Below, piece after piece: positions 23,521 to 36,389 of a stretch of 64,000 bases of DNA. Below the pieces are notes generated by a model. That model worked only from the letters and a program-made list of their open reading frames with translations. It was not told the origin of the DNA and searched no databases. Origin of the DNA: Gelatoporia subvermispora B (taxonomy: Eukaryota; Basidiomycota; Agaricomycetes; Polyporales; Gelatoporiaceae); contig KB445800.1 in NCBI GenBank assembly GCA_000320605.2, positions 161,663-225,662 on the forward strand. Direction: 5' to 3'. Both the position numbers and the translations under genes were made by a program. Position 1 is the stretch's first letter. Every line of letters begins with the position of its first letter.

Positions 23521-26021
23521 CTACGACACCGACTCACATTGCAGCGCAACCGGCACGCCCCGCCCTCCCGCAGGCGCGTCGGGCGGGGTCAGCGGGCCCC
23601 CGACGCTCGCAGGCCCCTCGCTCGTGCTCGTGAGCGGACTCGGCCCCGGCGACGCCTGCTGCGCCGGCGGGCCTGGCGGATTCCACGACGCGCGGTGAAA
23701 GCTCTTGCGCTTGCGCACGCTCGCCTTGTACGCCGCGCGGATCGCTGCCGTCGCTTCGCGCGAGCCCAGCGCAGCTGATGTGCCCGTGGTGCCTGTCGCA
23801 GACGTCCCGCTCGACGCGACGGAGGGCGAGCGCCGGTGTGGCGTCGTCGCCGTGCGGATCTCGAGGCGGGGTGGTGAAAGCTGGATGGTCGGCGCAGATG
23901 GCTGGGCGCGCGTGCGGGAATTGGAGCGGGAGTGTGCAAAGACGGAGGCGGCAGGTGAAGGAGGAAAGGACTCGCAGCTTTCGTATAGACTCAAGCTAGG
24001 TGATGACGAGCGCGAAGACGAGTATGACGGCGAGGGCGAGGAAGGTGATTCTCGGAGATCACTATCTGGTGAGCGGGTGTCTCCGTTAGGTGAACGGTCG
24101 GTGGTAACGGGAGAGCCGGTAGAGGGTGTAGGGGATTCGGGTACACGAAAAGAGGCAGGAAGAGTGGGTGGGAAGGCGGAGAGGAAGTCAGCGGGGAGTT
24201 GGGTTGGGGAGGATAATCGGAGGCGCGAGGCAAGTGAAGTAAGGGCGAGATCGGCATTTGTGGTTAGTTCCTCGCGTTTAGCCTCCCACAGAGAAAAGTT
24301 TTCTCGACATTGTTGTGCAAAGCATTCCATCTCTGAACCCAAAGTCAAAGAAATGCAAAAAAGTAGCACGTGTGACATACCAGGAACACCACTGGCTACT
24401 AGCTCAAAAAGGGGCCGTGCGAAGGCATTTATGAACCATAATTGCACCTGCGCCTCACTGAGCGGATTATCTGAAGGTTTCACAGACGTCGGTAACTGCA
24501 GGTGCTGCTCAAGCAGCAGTTGACTACTCCACTCCGCTTCTAGGGCAGATGCCCAGTGCTGGGAGACAAGGTATGGCCGACCCTATCATGAGATTCATGA
24601 GTGCGGTGTTGAGCAAGCCCATGGATCTAAGAGCCAGGGTAAGGGACTCACGGGATTGCTTATGTCCGCGCACTTGATGATCGCCTGACAGACAACCACC
24701 CGGCGTCTGAACAGGCAATCCTGCTTACCTGCCAACAAATCCTTGAAGTTTTCCATGAACTCGTTATGTACGCCGAGGTCGGTCGCGAGGACGGTGCCGA
24801 GCAAGAGCTTGCGAAACCATGGGCCGGATTGCGGGCGGTCAAGTAGCGACTCGAGGCCAGTGTGGCGCATGATCTGCAGGATGAGCGAATAGTGCATTTG
24901 CTCCAGTACAGATTTATCGTCATAGACTTGCGCGAGCGGTGTCCTTGCGTTCTTCTACAAATGCAGTCAAGAGACGCAATTAGATGGTGCTCAAGTAGGA
25001 GATAAAAGGGGTTGACCATGAACGAGTTCGTCAGACCAGGATGCCCTACGTCATGCCCAACAGCAGCAATGTACAGAGCAAACAAGTCTTCATTTGACAG
25101 ACAAGACAAGAGGGAGTCGTCCTTATCTCGAGACCAGGTTCTGCCATCCGCATCGAGCAAGATAGAGACAGGGGGGACGATGCCCGAGCAAAAGAGGAAA
25201 TGATGGGTGGCTTGGAAGACGTCCAGAGCATGCTGGAAGTTGTGATAGGTGTTGCCTCGGCGGTAAATCTGTCGCAGGTGGTGCAAGAATGTGGCGATGC
25301 TGCCTGCGTCAATCGGCCGACAGGATCAGCATAACTCGTGTCTGGGGTGGAGAACGTAGTCTGCGTACTCAGAGGTATTCCAACAGCATCCTGCATTCCC
25401 TCTATTCGATACAACACCTCAAAAAGGATGTACGAGCAGGCAATGACCTCTTCGTCAGGGAGTATATGAGGTTCGAAATTCCAATTACACAACGACTGGA
25501 TGAGACGACATCGCGTATGCTCGTCCATTTGCATAAATGGGGGACTTCGACACGAGCTGTCAACTTGACCACATCCTGCGCTGATTCGAACCGGCGACTC
25601 ACGACTGTACGGGTTCCATATTTAGGATGGATTCTGTGTGCGCACGGACGTCTATCAAGACTTCGGCATATCTGGACAGAAATTAGACATATAATACAAG
25701 CGAAAGAAACAATAAACAAGGTACGCACCCAGTCTCGCCATTCTCAGCGTCATCCCAGCCGCCCCATCCATAGCCGGAACCCTGCTCTCCGAGAGCCAGT
25801 GCTAGGCCTCCCACATCGACGCTCCGCCTCCTGGCGCCGTGGAGGGCGATGCCGGCGAGGACCGACTTGGCTGATGGGCACATAGGGAACGGCGGCGAGG
25901 GCGGGAGGGCGGGCTTGGAGAAGAGTCGGGAGACAAAGGAACAGGGCGGGGGAGAGTGGGCGGCGCGGGCGGTTGAATGGGCAGTCGACTCGCAGGGAGT
26001 TGCTCCGCATGTGCATTTCAT
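23521..26021 (-). CDS. 3',5'-cyclic-nucleotide phosphodiesterase (class I, HD domain)
   Basis: Hydrolyses cAMP/cGMP to the 5'-monophosphate and so damps cAMP-PKA signalling. Seven exons: 26021-25729, 25671-25603, 25556-25369, 25303-25017, 24954-24652, 24582-24381 and 24332-23521. Frame closure is exact at 717 aa. The catalytic domain spans about residues 183-450. TFLHHLRQIYRRGNTYHNFQHA includes the HNxxH signature, VGHDVGHPGLTNSF holds the HD metal ligands, KNARTPLAQVYDDKSVLEQ follows, and KCADISNP supplies the distal metal Asp. HWASALEAEWSSQ completes the fold. About 230 residues of Ser/Pro-rich low-complexity sequence follow the domain. The exon 4 donor (GTCAAC) is weak, but the protein join SFM-KNARTP is right. 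The start is uncertain: 26021 (used here) or the in-frame ATG at 25883, just before the GGLALALGEQ segment. Confidence 0.92.
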
Positions 26022-29000
26022 GGCTGTGTCGCGTGCGCCGACCGGCTTCTACCGCCCACGTGGCCTCCATTCCCAGCGCTCTCCTCGCCAAGCCGCACTT
26101 GGCCAGCAGGACCAGGAAGGATCAGGAACACACATGGGGGCCTCGTACCACGTGCGGCCCTGCGTGAGCTGGCCAATGAGACCCGCTGCCGAATTGCCGG
26201 ACGAGATGCTGGAACCAAGTCTGTGTTGCGACTATATCACCAGTGGTAGTAGTTGCAGTATGAGTAAAAGACACACAGAGGGGATGCATAAAAACAACTC
26301 GAGTATATAAGCCATCCATCTTCAGAAGACCGTCGGAGTTCTTGCAGAAACAAGGGTGCCTGTTTTAGGAAACATACTGGCCATATTGGGACGTCAAGGC
26401 CTCGAGTCCTCTTGTTTCGTCAGAGGATTCTACAAGACAACTTGCAGCTACTCGCTCATACCAGGATACGACTCCCACGAGCCAACTCCATTCAAGAATT
26501 GGACTTGATTGCACGTCCAGGGCTGGCCGTAACATTGCACGAATTGTTGGGACCGACGTGCAAACTGAGGACCGTGCAGGACCCCGAGAGACTGCCAGCT
26601 ATGATTGGGTAATCACGTACTGACCTGATCCAGTGCGCTCAACGCCCGGCGCTCCGGCCAGCAAGCCTTCTATGGCAATGTCTGACGGAAAGTGTCCATC
26701 GTCGCGTGTACTCCGCCGCGTGTCCGCCCAGACAAGTCTCTTTGCGACGTCCCGGCGGCATAGGGCCGCTGGGGTCGCCACCCGAGGTCAACGCAATCGG
26801 CGCGTGCACAGCCAAGCGTGTTCTAGCGTAGCGACGCAAGTCAATCGCATCAGTCTTTCGAGCTCAGCGACTGTCGCCTCCGACTGGGCATGTCTGCGAC
26901 TTGCCGACTACACCACATCGCAGACGTTGCTCTCGGAAGTTGTATACGCAAGTCCAGCATCACGCACTCCTTGGCACAAGAGCTTCCATGTGGAGCAGGC
27001 GACGATCGCGACGTCCGCGTTCGGTGACAATAGTCATTCGAGTAGTCCCATGGGTTCAGCTTGAGTAGACACGAGACATGCGTCGCGCTGGATCTATGGT
27101 AATCTCAAGTACGTTTCAAGGTGCATATCACGCGGATCGAGCATATACTGTCATGCGCCAGCTAGCAGTGGAAGACAACGAAGCTCAGAAGGAACGGATG
27201 TCAAGATCGCCTCACCCTACAGCTTCCAATCTCAGTCAGCACGGCGGAATGGTGGGTGCTTCTGACTCCCGCTCTGGCGCATCGCCGCATGCAATGGCTG
27301 TCAAGCTTCGGCGACGCCTGCCAACAAAGAATCTTATTTACTGAAATTCGGTCTCTTACAGCGTCAGAATAGACTGATCTTACCACTGAGCCCCCGATCT
27401 GCAAGGGCTGGCTCCACGGTTCCGCTCGAACCTCTTAGGCACCCCTTGCATGTCAACTTCAGACGAAAGTGCGTATGTACTTCACAGAGAATCTGTCTAT
27501 GGGTCAGACTCAAGATACGCGCAACCGATCCTGATCGAGATCGATCATGCTCGATTGGTACTTGGCGATCTCTGGGATCGTGCAGGCATGCTGTGCGGCC
27601 CTTGCTTCGAAGTTACGTGACTACATACCGTAAAGTATCTCGTGCAATTGTCTTCCGACATTCCCCAGTGCGCTGAACGAAGCATATAGGGACACTCGCT
27701 CTGCAAGGGCAGGGCTCGAGCCACTCAGGCGAATTCATCTGGGACCGCAGGTCACACTGGACACTTCGAGTCTATTGCTTGCCATACCACGCGTAGCAAT
27801 TCGAAGGCTAGCGGCGCAAAAGCTGCTCAGAGTGACAATAAGTTGGAGACCCGCACAAGTCTTATCCAATTCCAATTCACCTTGCCTTTGTGATGATGCG
27901 AATTAGTAGGATGAGTTGAACTTCTCTCCTCGACACTGGCCCTGACTCAACGTGACGACTCTGGGGCGAAGGGGACGTCAGACCTGGTATCTCTCTCTAT
28001 TCCGCTGTCTATCTCCATCCCTCTCCGCCTGTCTCTCGCAGCTGTGCCGCCTACGCGCACCCTCGGCTGCCCGCAGCCTCAAGTGTTATTTACCGAATAG
28101 CCGAACTCATGACGACGCCGACGACGCCACACCCGACGCGCCGCTTCACGCTGCGTTTCCTTGACCCTCCGACTTAGACATTCGTATATACAACGCGATC
28201 ACCTAGTATGGCACCGTTTCGCACAGCTGAGCTCACGTTGCTATAGCTGCACATTCAGCTGGCACATTCCCGCTCACCCACCGGCATCCGTGACGTATGC
28301 ACTTGCGTGGCGGACGCAGGACAAGCGAGTCCGCCGTGTACTGACAGGCGGAGTTTCAGAAGTGCGCAATCCTCACTTCTTTCTCACTCCGGACGAACCG
28401 ATCGGTTTTCCCACAGGAATTCATTCCGATTCTATCGCAACAACGAGCGGCATCAGGAAAATCTCAAGTTGCCTTAACGCGTCTTATTCATCTTTTGGGA
28501 CTTGGCGGCGTCTTTCTTGCCCCATCAGCGCCCGTTGAGTACCTCGAAAGGCAACTAAGACACCAGAAGACAAATTGAGATTTCCCTGATGCTGGGCACA
28601 ACGAGTTTAGATGCATAGAATATCTCGCGAGTACATGGCCAGGGGTGTGCTGCAGATGAGGGAGTTGACCGTGGTGAACGCGAATGTAAGCTGACCCGGC
28701 GCGGCAGGTCCGAAATCTGCTGACTAAACGCAGCGGCTGAGACCGAGGCCTGGGAAGGCGATCACACGTGGCGGTGCTCCTCTAGGCCATCGTATCACTT
28801 ACAAGATATGATCTTCACTGATTGCTCCTTTGGCACGCACTCTGCCCGCGTTTACTGGTCCTGTGGCCCTTCTTTCTTCGATTGTGCTGTGTTTCGATTC
28901 TTCTGGATTTGGGACTTTTCCTGGGAGAGACGCAGCGTGCAATGTTCTGTATTTCCGACAGCGCCGGAGACATGCGGCACTACGCTCTAGTTTGATCGCT

Positions 29001-29391
29001 TCTTCAATCTGTAGACATCGGTGACAACCTTGCTGTCATTATGACAAGCGTACAGCCCGCGTTCTCGGAACGCTAGCTCAGCTTGGGATCAAGCCACGAG
29101 GTGATTCACCATTTTTTCTTTGAAGCATATTCTCGCCCATGGAGGATAGTGCATTTCGATCTATCCGACATCGGAATTTTACAAGTAATGAGAGCACACT
29201 ACGTCATGCATCGGCATCTCTGCGCTTGTATTGACGTGTCCTGACTTCTTGGCAAGCTGGAGACCGAAGATCTGCGTATGACTCCCCACGTAGCTGGCGC
29301 CCAGAATCGCGCATATAACTTCAGGTCAATGCTCGTTGTGGTCTTGGTCACATATTGTTGCCCGCGCTCATTGGTAGGCCCTGTCATCCAG
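26022..29391. other. Intergenic region, no supportable gene
   Basis: About 3.4 kb. The left part is the promoter of the phosphodiesterase, including a TATATAA at ~26304 on the far side. A G+C-rich segment at 26600-27060 is open in several frames on both strands, with protein-like runs on the minus strand (ATVAELERLMRLTCVATLEH) broken by stops. I read it as a possible relic of unknown family. A pyrimidine-rich tract at ~27990-28050 (many CTCT/TCTC units) is promoter-like. The right end holds the DUF6533 gene's promoter. Confidence 0.4.
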
Positions 29392-31066
29392 ATGTCTGCT
29401 GCTGAAGTTGCCCTTCTACCTCAGTGCGTACTTAGGACCCCGCTGACTCGGGGTCATCCTGATAGCTTATTAGGACGTTTCAACTATCAGCATTAGCTTG
29501 CGTCTGTACGCATACCTTTCCATCCATAACCTATGCATCCGTCTGAAGGCTTCAAGGTCTGGTCGTTTACGATCAAATTCTGACCCTACCAGATGAAATC
29601 GAACACATATGGCGCCGAAAAGTCAATATTGTCAATCTTCTGTTCTTTGCCAATCGCTTCGCCTTGATCTCGTGGACTGCTGTCCAAATTTATGCAAATT
29701 TGAGTTTCCGGACGACTTCATCATCTGAACCAGCCCCCGCCTTGCTCCAGACCACTATCGGGTAAGTTAGCCTCTTGATTGCGCATCCAGCGTTATCATT
29801 CCCATGACATTTCAAGCTGCGGTATTGCATTGAACTTGGATACCGTGATGCAGATACTGATCAGCCTGATCCAAGCTGGTACAGAAAGCAATCACATTTC
29901 TATAGCTGCGATGAAAGTCTGACGTCCGTCTCTCCGGTATAGTGTTCATCGGCTTGCGGCTCTACGCATTGAGTGGAAGAAAATGGACGCTTTGTGTCAT
30001 TATTTGTGCCTTCAGCCTACTTCCAGGGCAACTGGTGAGTTCATCGACGCGAGATCAAAGTTCACATAGACCTTCCAGTTCCGCAGAATTTTGCCAAGGG
30101 ACCGCAGTCCGTGGTCCCAGTACCAGGAGCAGCTTTTGGAAGGTGTGGGTACGTCCCGGTTATCCAGTGGACCCCAACTGCAGTCAATATGTGGGTCAAT
30201 CGATAACGTTCAGGAATTCTTTCTGATCTTGTTTCTGTACAGTGGTGAGCCGACCAATAATATAGCGCATGGTGACAACTAATGCATTATGTTGCAGTCA
30301 CCATCTGGACCTTGATAGGTTCTTCAGTATTAGCATTGGCAGACCTCGTGGTAATCATAGTCACATACCGTCAAATGCGCAGCACTATTACCTTAGGCCC
30401 AACAAGTGACAATTCGCCTCTCACAACAATTCTGCTCCGAGACGGTGAGTGATATCCGCTTGTACGTAGTGGGGAACACTGAGTTTTGAGCCTGTTCAAG
30501 GAATTCTTCACTTTGCGTAATGCTCCCTCTGCTGCGTTCTGATTTCCTCCTCATCGACGACATCGTACAGGATACTGTTCTTCCTCAATGCTGCTTCTGC
30601 CATACCAAGTGTCATCCAATCTGACGTATTCGTATGGGTAAGAGCGACACTTTGCGACTAGTATCTAATATGACTAACCCACGAAGCGTAGGTTTCCGAC
30701 ATCCTTCTGATGTTTCAGGTTCCGTATGTGACGCAGTATTCGTTAGATGGTGTACTAACCTCATATTTCCAAAGACTCGAAGCTATCATAGTGTCGCATT
30801 TCCTGCTGGATCTGAGGGGAGCTGCCTATATTCGCACCGACTACGATACCGTCGATGTGGATCAAGTTGTCGATCATCTAACGTTAAACGGCGGGCTAGG
30901 CACACGGCAGTCAAGCCTAAAATTTGCAGCATTCGTGGTGCCCATGGGAGGATCTCTCGGTTCTGGGTCGTACGGCGAGTCCGACGACGACGAGTCTGAC
31001 GAAAGTGATAGTGGTCACAGTGCGGATGACACGCGCGCTGTGGCGGCAACAGCGAGCATCACGTGA
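29392..31066 (+). CDS. DUF6533-type seven-helix membrane protein
   Basis: A family greatly expanded in mushroom-forming fungi and of unknown function; the seven-helix layout resembles a receptor. Eleven exons: 29392-29423, 29474-29505, 29557-29761, 29817-29878, 29943-30034, 30087-30148, 30168-30244, 30298-30444, 30501-30516, 30571-30637 and 30692-31066. They close to 388 aa. The family signature VVYDQILTLPDEIEHIWRRK is followed by VNIVNLLFFANRFALISW. Then come helices TVMQILISLIQA, FIGLRLYALSGRKWTLCVII, TIWTLIGSSVLALADLVVII, ILFFLNAASAIPSVIQ and LEAIIVSHFLLDLR. The C-terminal tail is Asp/Ser-rich (ESDDDESDESDSGHS), likely cytosolic and phosphorylatable. Exon 9 is only 16 nt, and the intron between exons 6 and 7 is only 19 nt by this model, so that junction (30149-30167) is doubtful and may instead be read through or spliced elsewhere. 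Confidence 0.8.
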
Positions 31067-34000
31067 TGGGTCGCCGGACAATTATTGGGCGCCGTAAAGA
31101 CTTTATCCCTGCTAGTTTACAGCATACTTACTGTGATGCACCACGTATTCCTCTTGCTTGATCTTTCGATCGCATGTGAGGTCTCAACCAGAGGGTGCCT
31201 CAGAGTTTCATGCTGGAGCAGAAGGCCAAAATAGGGAAGGCCTGCAAGATGTATTCTCAGGATAGGAACCTCGCTCTAGCCTTGGGCGTCGACCTTCCTC
31301 TGTGCAAGCTCGTACAGGAGTCCCTCAGGGGTTTCATGTGCTACTTTGACGCTACAACTCGTTAGCGACGTCGGTAGTATTGATGTTCCAAGTCGGAGCG
31401 CTGGATGCAGACTCCAACAAGGTCTTGCCATTGGGTCCATGAACTTACGAAGGGGCTGGGGGACAGTCTTAATTTCGAAGCTCACGCACCGCATGATGAA
31501 CCAATGCGGGACGATGCAGGTTTATTTCGAACGGGAAATGCAGTATCCTTCCCTAGGAGCCTACATATGCTATCATGATACAGCACACGTATACAATGTC
31601 ACGACACCATTGCCATGCAATGCTGAAAAGGCCAGATGCTATAGCGGTAAGTCGAGATCATGTTCGTCCCGGATTGATCATTATGTGAAGACAACCATCT
31701 TGCGACATCGTCGGAACTAAGACTGACTGCGTATACGGGTGCTTTTGAACGACGTAGGCAGTCTCCGGCAACTTAACAATCCTGACTGCGATAGCACTCC
31801 CGCGATGCCGAAGATCAGGTGCTGTGCGACGGCTACACGCGGAGAGGGTCCTACATACAGCATCTCTGCTTTTGAGGCCCCGCACTTCGGAGGCTATGGC
31901 GTCCCGCTACCCTACTTATTTCTCATATTCATATGACAACTCTATCCAAGCAACAACAAGCATCCTAGGCTCTGTGCGGCAAATGCGACAGTCCCTCGGC
32001 GCTCCCGCACGTCGAAGTGTTATCACGTTGGTTGTGTTTGCATATAGACCTAGATAGGGGTGACCATCAGCATCAAAAGTCATCTTGTCGTTGAGAGATA
32101 TTCGATGTAATGCCACAAATTTCAATCGCAGCCAACCTAGGTCAAGATTGTTTGAAAAAGTAGTTCGGCAAAGGAAAAAGAACACGCTGGGCGAGTTTTG
32201 TGCACTATCGTTGCGCGATTTCAAGTTGGGAGAGAGATTGAGACTGACATCTTATCTAGTGCATCTTATCCAGTTTTCCATTTCAACTAGCACGCAAACA
32301 CAACCAACGCGATAACCTGCGATAACACTTCGATGTACGGGAGCGCCGAGGGCGTCGCATTTGCCACACAGAGCCCTAGACAGTTCGCAACGTCATCAGA
32401 TAGAGACCACTGTGATTATTTCATTACAGGTACTCGGAAGAATTCGCACAATGATTGGAACTTGACTCAGCCGCTGTCGCCGTACCCATCGACGATACCT
32501 TTTTTGCCTGCGCCCTGCACGCACGAGCGTTCCCCTCCACAGCGTGTCTTCCCTCCACCGCACATTCATGCCCCTATCGTACGGCCGCCTCGGAGTGTAT
32601 CCTCGGCGGCGCATAATCGCTTTTACACTATCGTCGTAAACTCCCATTCGCATCTCCGCCGTTGCCACTAAGCGCCCCGGGCGCGATTGTGCGCTCCCGA
32701 CGCCCCAGGGTCCCTTGCCGACGTCGAGCCCCGGGCGGACCACCATGAGGCCCTTCGATCTTGCGCGGATGCTCACCGTGCAGCATGCGTCGTGCCCGCC
32801 TAACGTGCAATGTGGCACTGCACGCGGGGCTGATTGCATGTGCCGCCTGGTGCTTCTGATGCATTATTGCGGCACGAACCACCACGGTGGCGCCCATTGC
32901 ACCCGGGCGGGGTACTCGACGGTGTGTCAGCCTGGCAGCTCAGGGCTGCACAAAGCTACACAGGACGAGGTGCAACTGTGACGTATCAGCACGCTACAGC
33001 GCGACATTGGGCAGTACTAACGACAGAGGGCTAGAATTACAGACACGCTGATCGCGTGGAGCGCTGCGTTTGTTTGATGTAGGAGTACACTACGTACTAT
33101 GTGTGCGAGAGGGTGCGTCGGGCCGTGCGGGCTCGCTCTGCGCAAGGCACTATCGCCGTGGTCTCGTGCCCATCGCGACACACGACTGCATGGTTCCTAT
33201 TCTCTCGGAATACAACGGATGAATAGATGGATACAGATGTTCGCTCACTCGTGCTGTCTGAGTCGCACTCGGCGTCTCCGGACCTGCACAGCGCTTCCGC
33301 GTTAGGTACAGATATTTTCGGACGCTGCAATCGATAGCGCACGAACATTCCTCCGTCAAAATGCAGGCCCGGAAATTGCGCACCAATTCTTCGGCAGGTG
33401 ATGCGTATCACGCACACTATTGGAGACATCCGCATCTCATCTCAGACCCCGAGTGAATATTCTTTCCAATACCAAATACACAATTTGCAGACAATGCCCA
33501 AAGGCGGAGCGCTGGCTTTTGACATGCGGGGAGGTTAAACAGAACGCTACATATGAGCGCTCGTCAAAATCATATCACACCATCATGGCGCTGCGACTCG
33601 CACGCAGGCGCGTTTGTAGCATCGACGATCAGAGCAGTACGTTGCATATTCCCGCCAACCGGAAATGTACGCATCTCCGAAGACGGCGCTTATTCATTTG
33701 TGAAGATATGTACGATCGAAAGACCTCCTGACATCTGCGTCCGCCACGCAACAGTGGCAGGTGCGGACATGCCAATCTTGCATGGTGACAAGCCAAGTCA
33801 TGAGATATTTGTTCGCTTTCTAGGCATTCAAAAAAATTTCCTCGTGCTTTCATTCGCTTCACTCGTTTCTCAGCCACTTACTTCCGTCTGTTCTCAGTGT
33901 ACGCGTTTTGATCAAAGAAATCGAAAGAAATGCATCAATGGTAAAGAATGAATGGCGCAAACGATTGCGTTATCCTTTTTCTCATCAACAATCCCTCGCA

Positions 34001-34809
34001 CAACTCTCGCACAATGTATGCTTATGTACGTACAGAAAGCTTACTAGCACTCTATAAAGACATTAACACGAGGTGATCAATGAATCGCACAGCCTAAAAG
34101 CCAAATAGACCTCATATATGTCTACAACTTGATACCAGCTCTATGCGAGCGTGCGGACAAAGCCAGCATGTGTTTTTTCGGCACGATCGAGCCGTCCGAC
34201 AGGAGCAGCTGCCAATTCACGACGTGATCACGTTTCTCAATCGATATATACCGCATCGCCCCGAGACGTATCCAGGAGCCGTCGGGACGGGTTTTCCTCT
34301 TTCGGTCGGTGCCTCCCCGCTGAGGACGGTGCTCTCCCCAGCACAAGACCCAGTGTCACACGAAAGTTGGTCGAACACTCTAGCATTGCAGGTAATCACA
34401 TTTGTGAGGGTATACTGGCATAACGTACATAAGACAGCTGCTTGACGACTCTGAATGATGAATACAACGACAGTGACATGCAACACGAATTGTTCTCGTA
34501 TTACGCTGTGCAAGCTCCCTTTCCGCGGACTCATCAGCAGTCTAATATCTTTTCCAACTCCAAGACATGAGGCACCGACAACGTCGCATGATCGAATTTC
34601 GGAACATCCTGATACATATCCAAGAAATAACAGGGCGAGCAGGTGCACAGGGCAATGCAGAGACGGGACTAATTGCTTGAGAGATTTCTGGTATGCGAGT
34701 ACCAAGGAGCCGAGAATGGTGAGTCGGTGTTTGATTGACATATGACCGGGGCGCTTCGACGCACAGGGGGCGGCGTGCGAGACAAGGCGTCGCGACAACG
34801 CGCTATGAC
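31067..34809. other. Intergenic region, no supportable gene
   Basis: About 3.7 kb with many short frames. Two minus-strand C-terminal-looking fragments may be gene pieces: 31494-31276, ending HETPEGLLYELAQRKVDAQG, and 34346-34122, containing SIEKRDHVVNWQLLLSDGS. Neither has a start or splice partners, and I recognise no family. The 32.5-33.0 kb part is G+C-rich and open in several frames on both strands, which I attribute to composition. Confidence 0.4.
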
Positions 34810-36389
34810 TCATGCTACGCATAATGCGCGGACGTCGGGGGCATATGTCGTCGCCCATACATGTCTCCGTGCGACCGGCGCAGCGAACGGAGGCGGCGTG
34901 GGCGTCGTCGTGGCGCTATCCGCATCCTGCTGCAGCGCGTAGTACTGAAAGTCGAAAGTCGAAAAGAGGGTGATCATGAGTATGCCGAGCCTTGAGAGGG
35001 AACAGGTCAACGTACGTCCTCGGCTCCGTAAGAGGCGGGAATGCTCTTACGGTACCACCCGTCCGTGTTCGAGGATGCGTTGACGAGGTTGCTGCTATTT
35101 GCGTACGTGTTATACCCATGTTGTGAAGGTACGTGCATACGAGCAGGCCGTGTATTTCGATAGACCTCGTCGCTGCGATCGTGCGTGAGGGCACTGTACC
35201 CCGTCGGAAGGCGCTGCTCCATGCGCGATGCAAATGCCAAGGACGTCTGTGCAGTCCGAGGCGCTATATGATGCGTACGTCAACACGCATTCGAGTCACC
35301 TGTGCAGGGCCGGTGCTCACCTGGGACCTGTGCTTGTGGCAGCGGTGGATACCCCGACGCGTGCGTCTCGCTGGTCTGATACCGCATACTCCAATTCAAT
35401 GACTGCGCGGGAGTCATCAGTGGCTCGAACTCGACGCTGGTCTGCTGCTGCTGCTGCGCTGACATCGCGGTGCTGTGCGTATACGGCACATACTCGTCAG
35501 GTTGTGCCCATTTTTCGTCCTCCTGCTCCTCAAGACCGTATAGCGGACTCTCGCTGAGACTTCGTGGCTCCCACTGCGGGGTCTGAGGAACGAGCGGCTC
35601 GTCCAAGTGCACCTGCCACTCGAAAATGATAGGCGGCTCGCGCAGAGGTCCGACCTCCATTGTACACACCGGCGCAGACGCTGCTCCCCGGATCCCATTG
35701 TGCATCGCGAATGGATCGAGCCGGAAGGCAGTCATCATTGCGCGCATGGCACCACACGCCTGCGTCGCGCGGAGAGGCACTTCCGGCATCGCAGCGAAGG
35801 CGGGCCCATTGCTCGCGGCGGTGTTGGGGACCTCGAAAATGAACCCGCCCTCCTCATCCTCCTCTTTCACGCGTGGCGAACCTGCTCCCGGCTCAGGCGA
35901 CGTAGGGAGCACATAGAGGTCGTTTGCCCACGTGCCAGAACGATCGAGGGGTGAGCTCGGAGGGACGGTGCCGGAGCCGGCATGCGCGGGAAACGATCGG
36001 TTCGGCGCGGGGTGATCGTGCAGTCCCGATCGTTGTGTGGCTGAGAAATCGGCGGCGTAGGAGAGGGCGGGGGGAGCGTCGGGCGTCGAGTACGGCGATG
36101 CAGAGCTAAGGGCGAGGGAGGGATAGCACGACGACGAGGACGGGTAGCTGAGGCGCTGGTCGTCGGTCTCCCAGTGGGCATAGCCGGTGGCGGATGACAT
36201 GCTGTAGCTTAGCTGACTATTCTGTGAATGGGGACTCGCCACGAGCGTACTCGGCTGCGAGTGGGAGTGCTGCCATGATTGGATGGCGAGTGACGATGTG
36301 TCGTAGCCGGCGGCGGGAGCGAAGGAAGAGGAGCCGGGGATGGCGGGGAGGCGGCGGGCGACAGGAGCGACGCAGGTTGCGAGCGACAT
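34810..36389 (-). CDS. Uncharacterised Ser/Pro/Gln-rich protein
   Basis: Three exons, 36389-35321, 35263-35016 and 34944-34810, close exactly to 483 aa with good donors (GTGAGC, GTACGT) and acceptors (ATATAG, TTTCAG). I recognise no domain. The N-terminal ~200 residues are Ser/Pro/Tyr-rich and disordered. A short acidic segment (PRVKEEDEEGGFIFEVP, ~170-186) is followed by an ordered-looking, hydrophobic part (MRAMMTAFRLDPFAMHNGI, then PPIIFEWQVHLDEPLVPQTP). A Gln run (AQQQQQT) and further Tyr/Asn-rich sequence lead to a Thr/Pro-rich tail. The composition suggests a transcriptional regulator or adaptor, with KEEDEE as a possible sumoylation/acidic patch, but that is inference. Coding support comes from the 1,069 nt open first exon and clean splicing. 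The 3' exon is the least certain part. Confidence 0.65.

Noticed and set aside
23705..24523. 272-codon plus-strand open frame
   Set aside because: It is antisense to the Ser/Pro-rich tail of the phosphodiesterase and has no domain.
15730..31900. A 16-base match (CCCCGCACTTCGGAGG) at ~15730 and ~31879, giving PHFGG in the same frame
   Set aside because: One or so matches of this length is expected by chance in 64 kb when both strands are compared. The second site has no signal peptide or shared gene structure.
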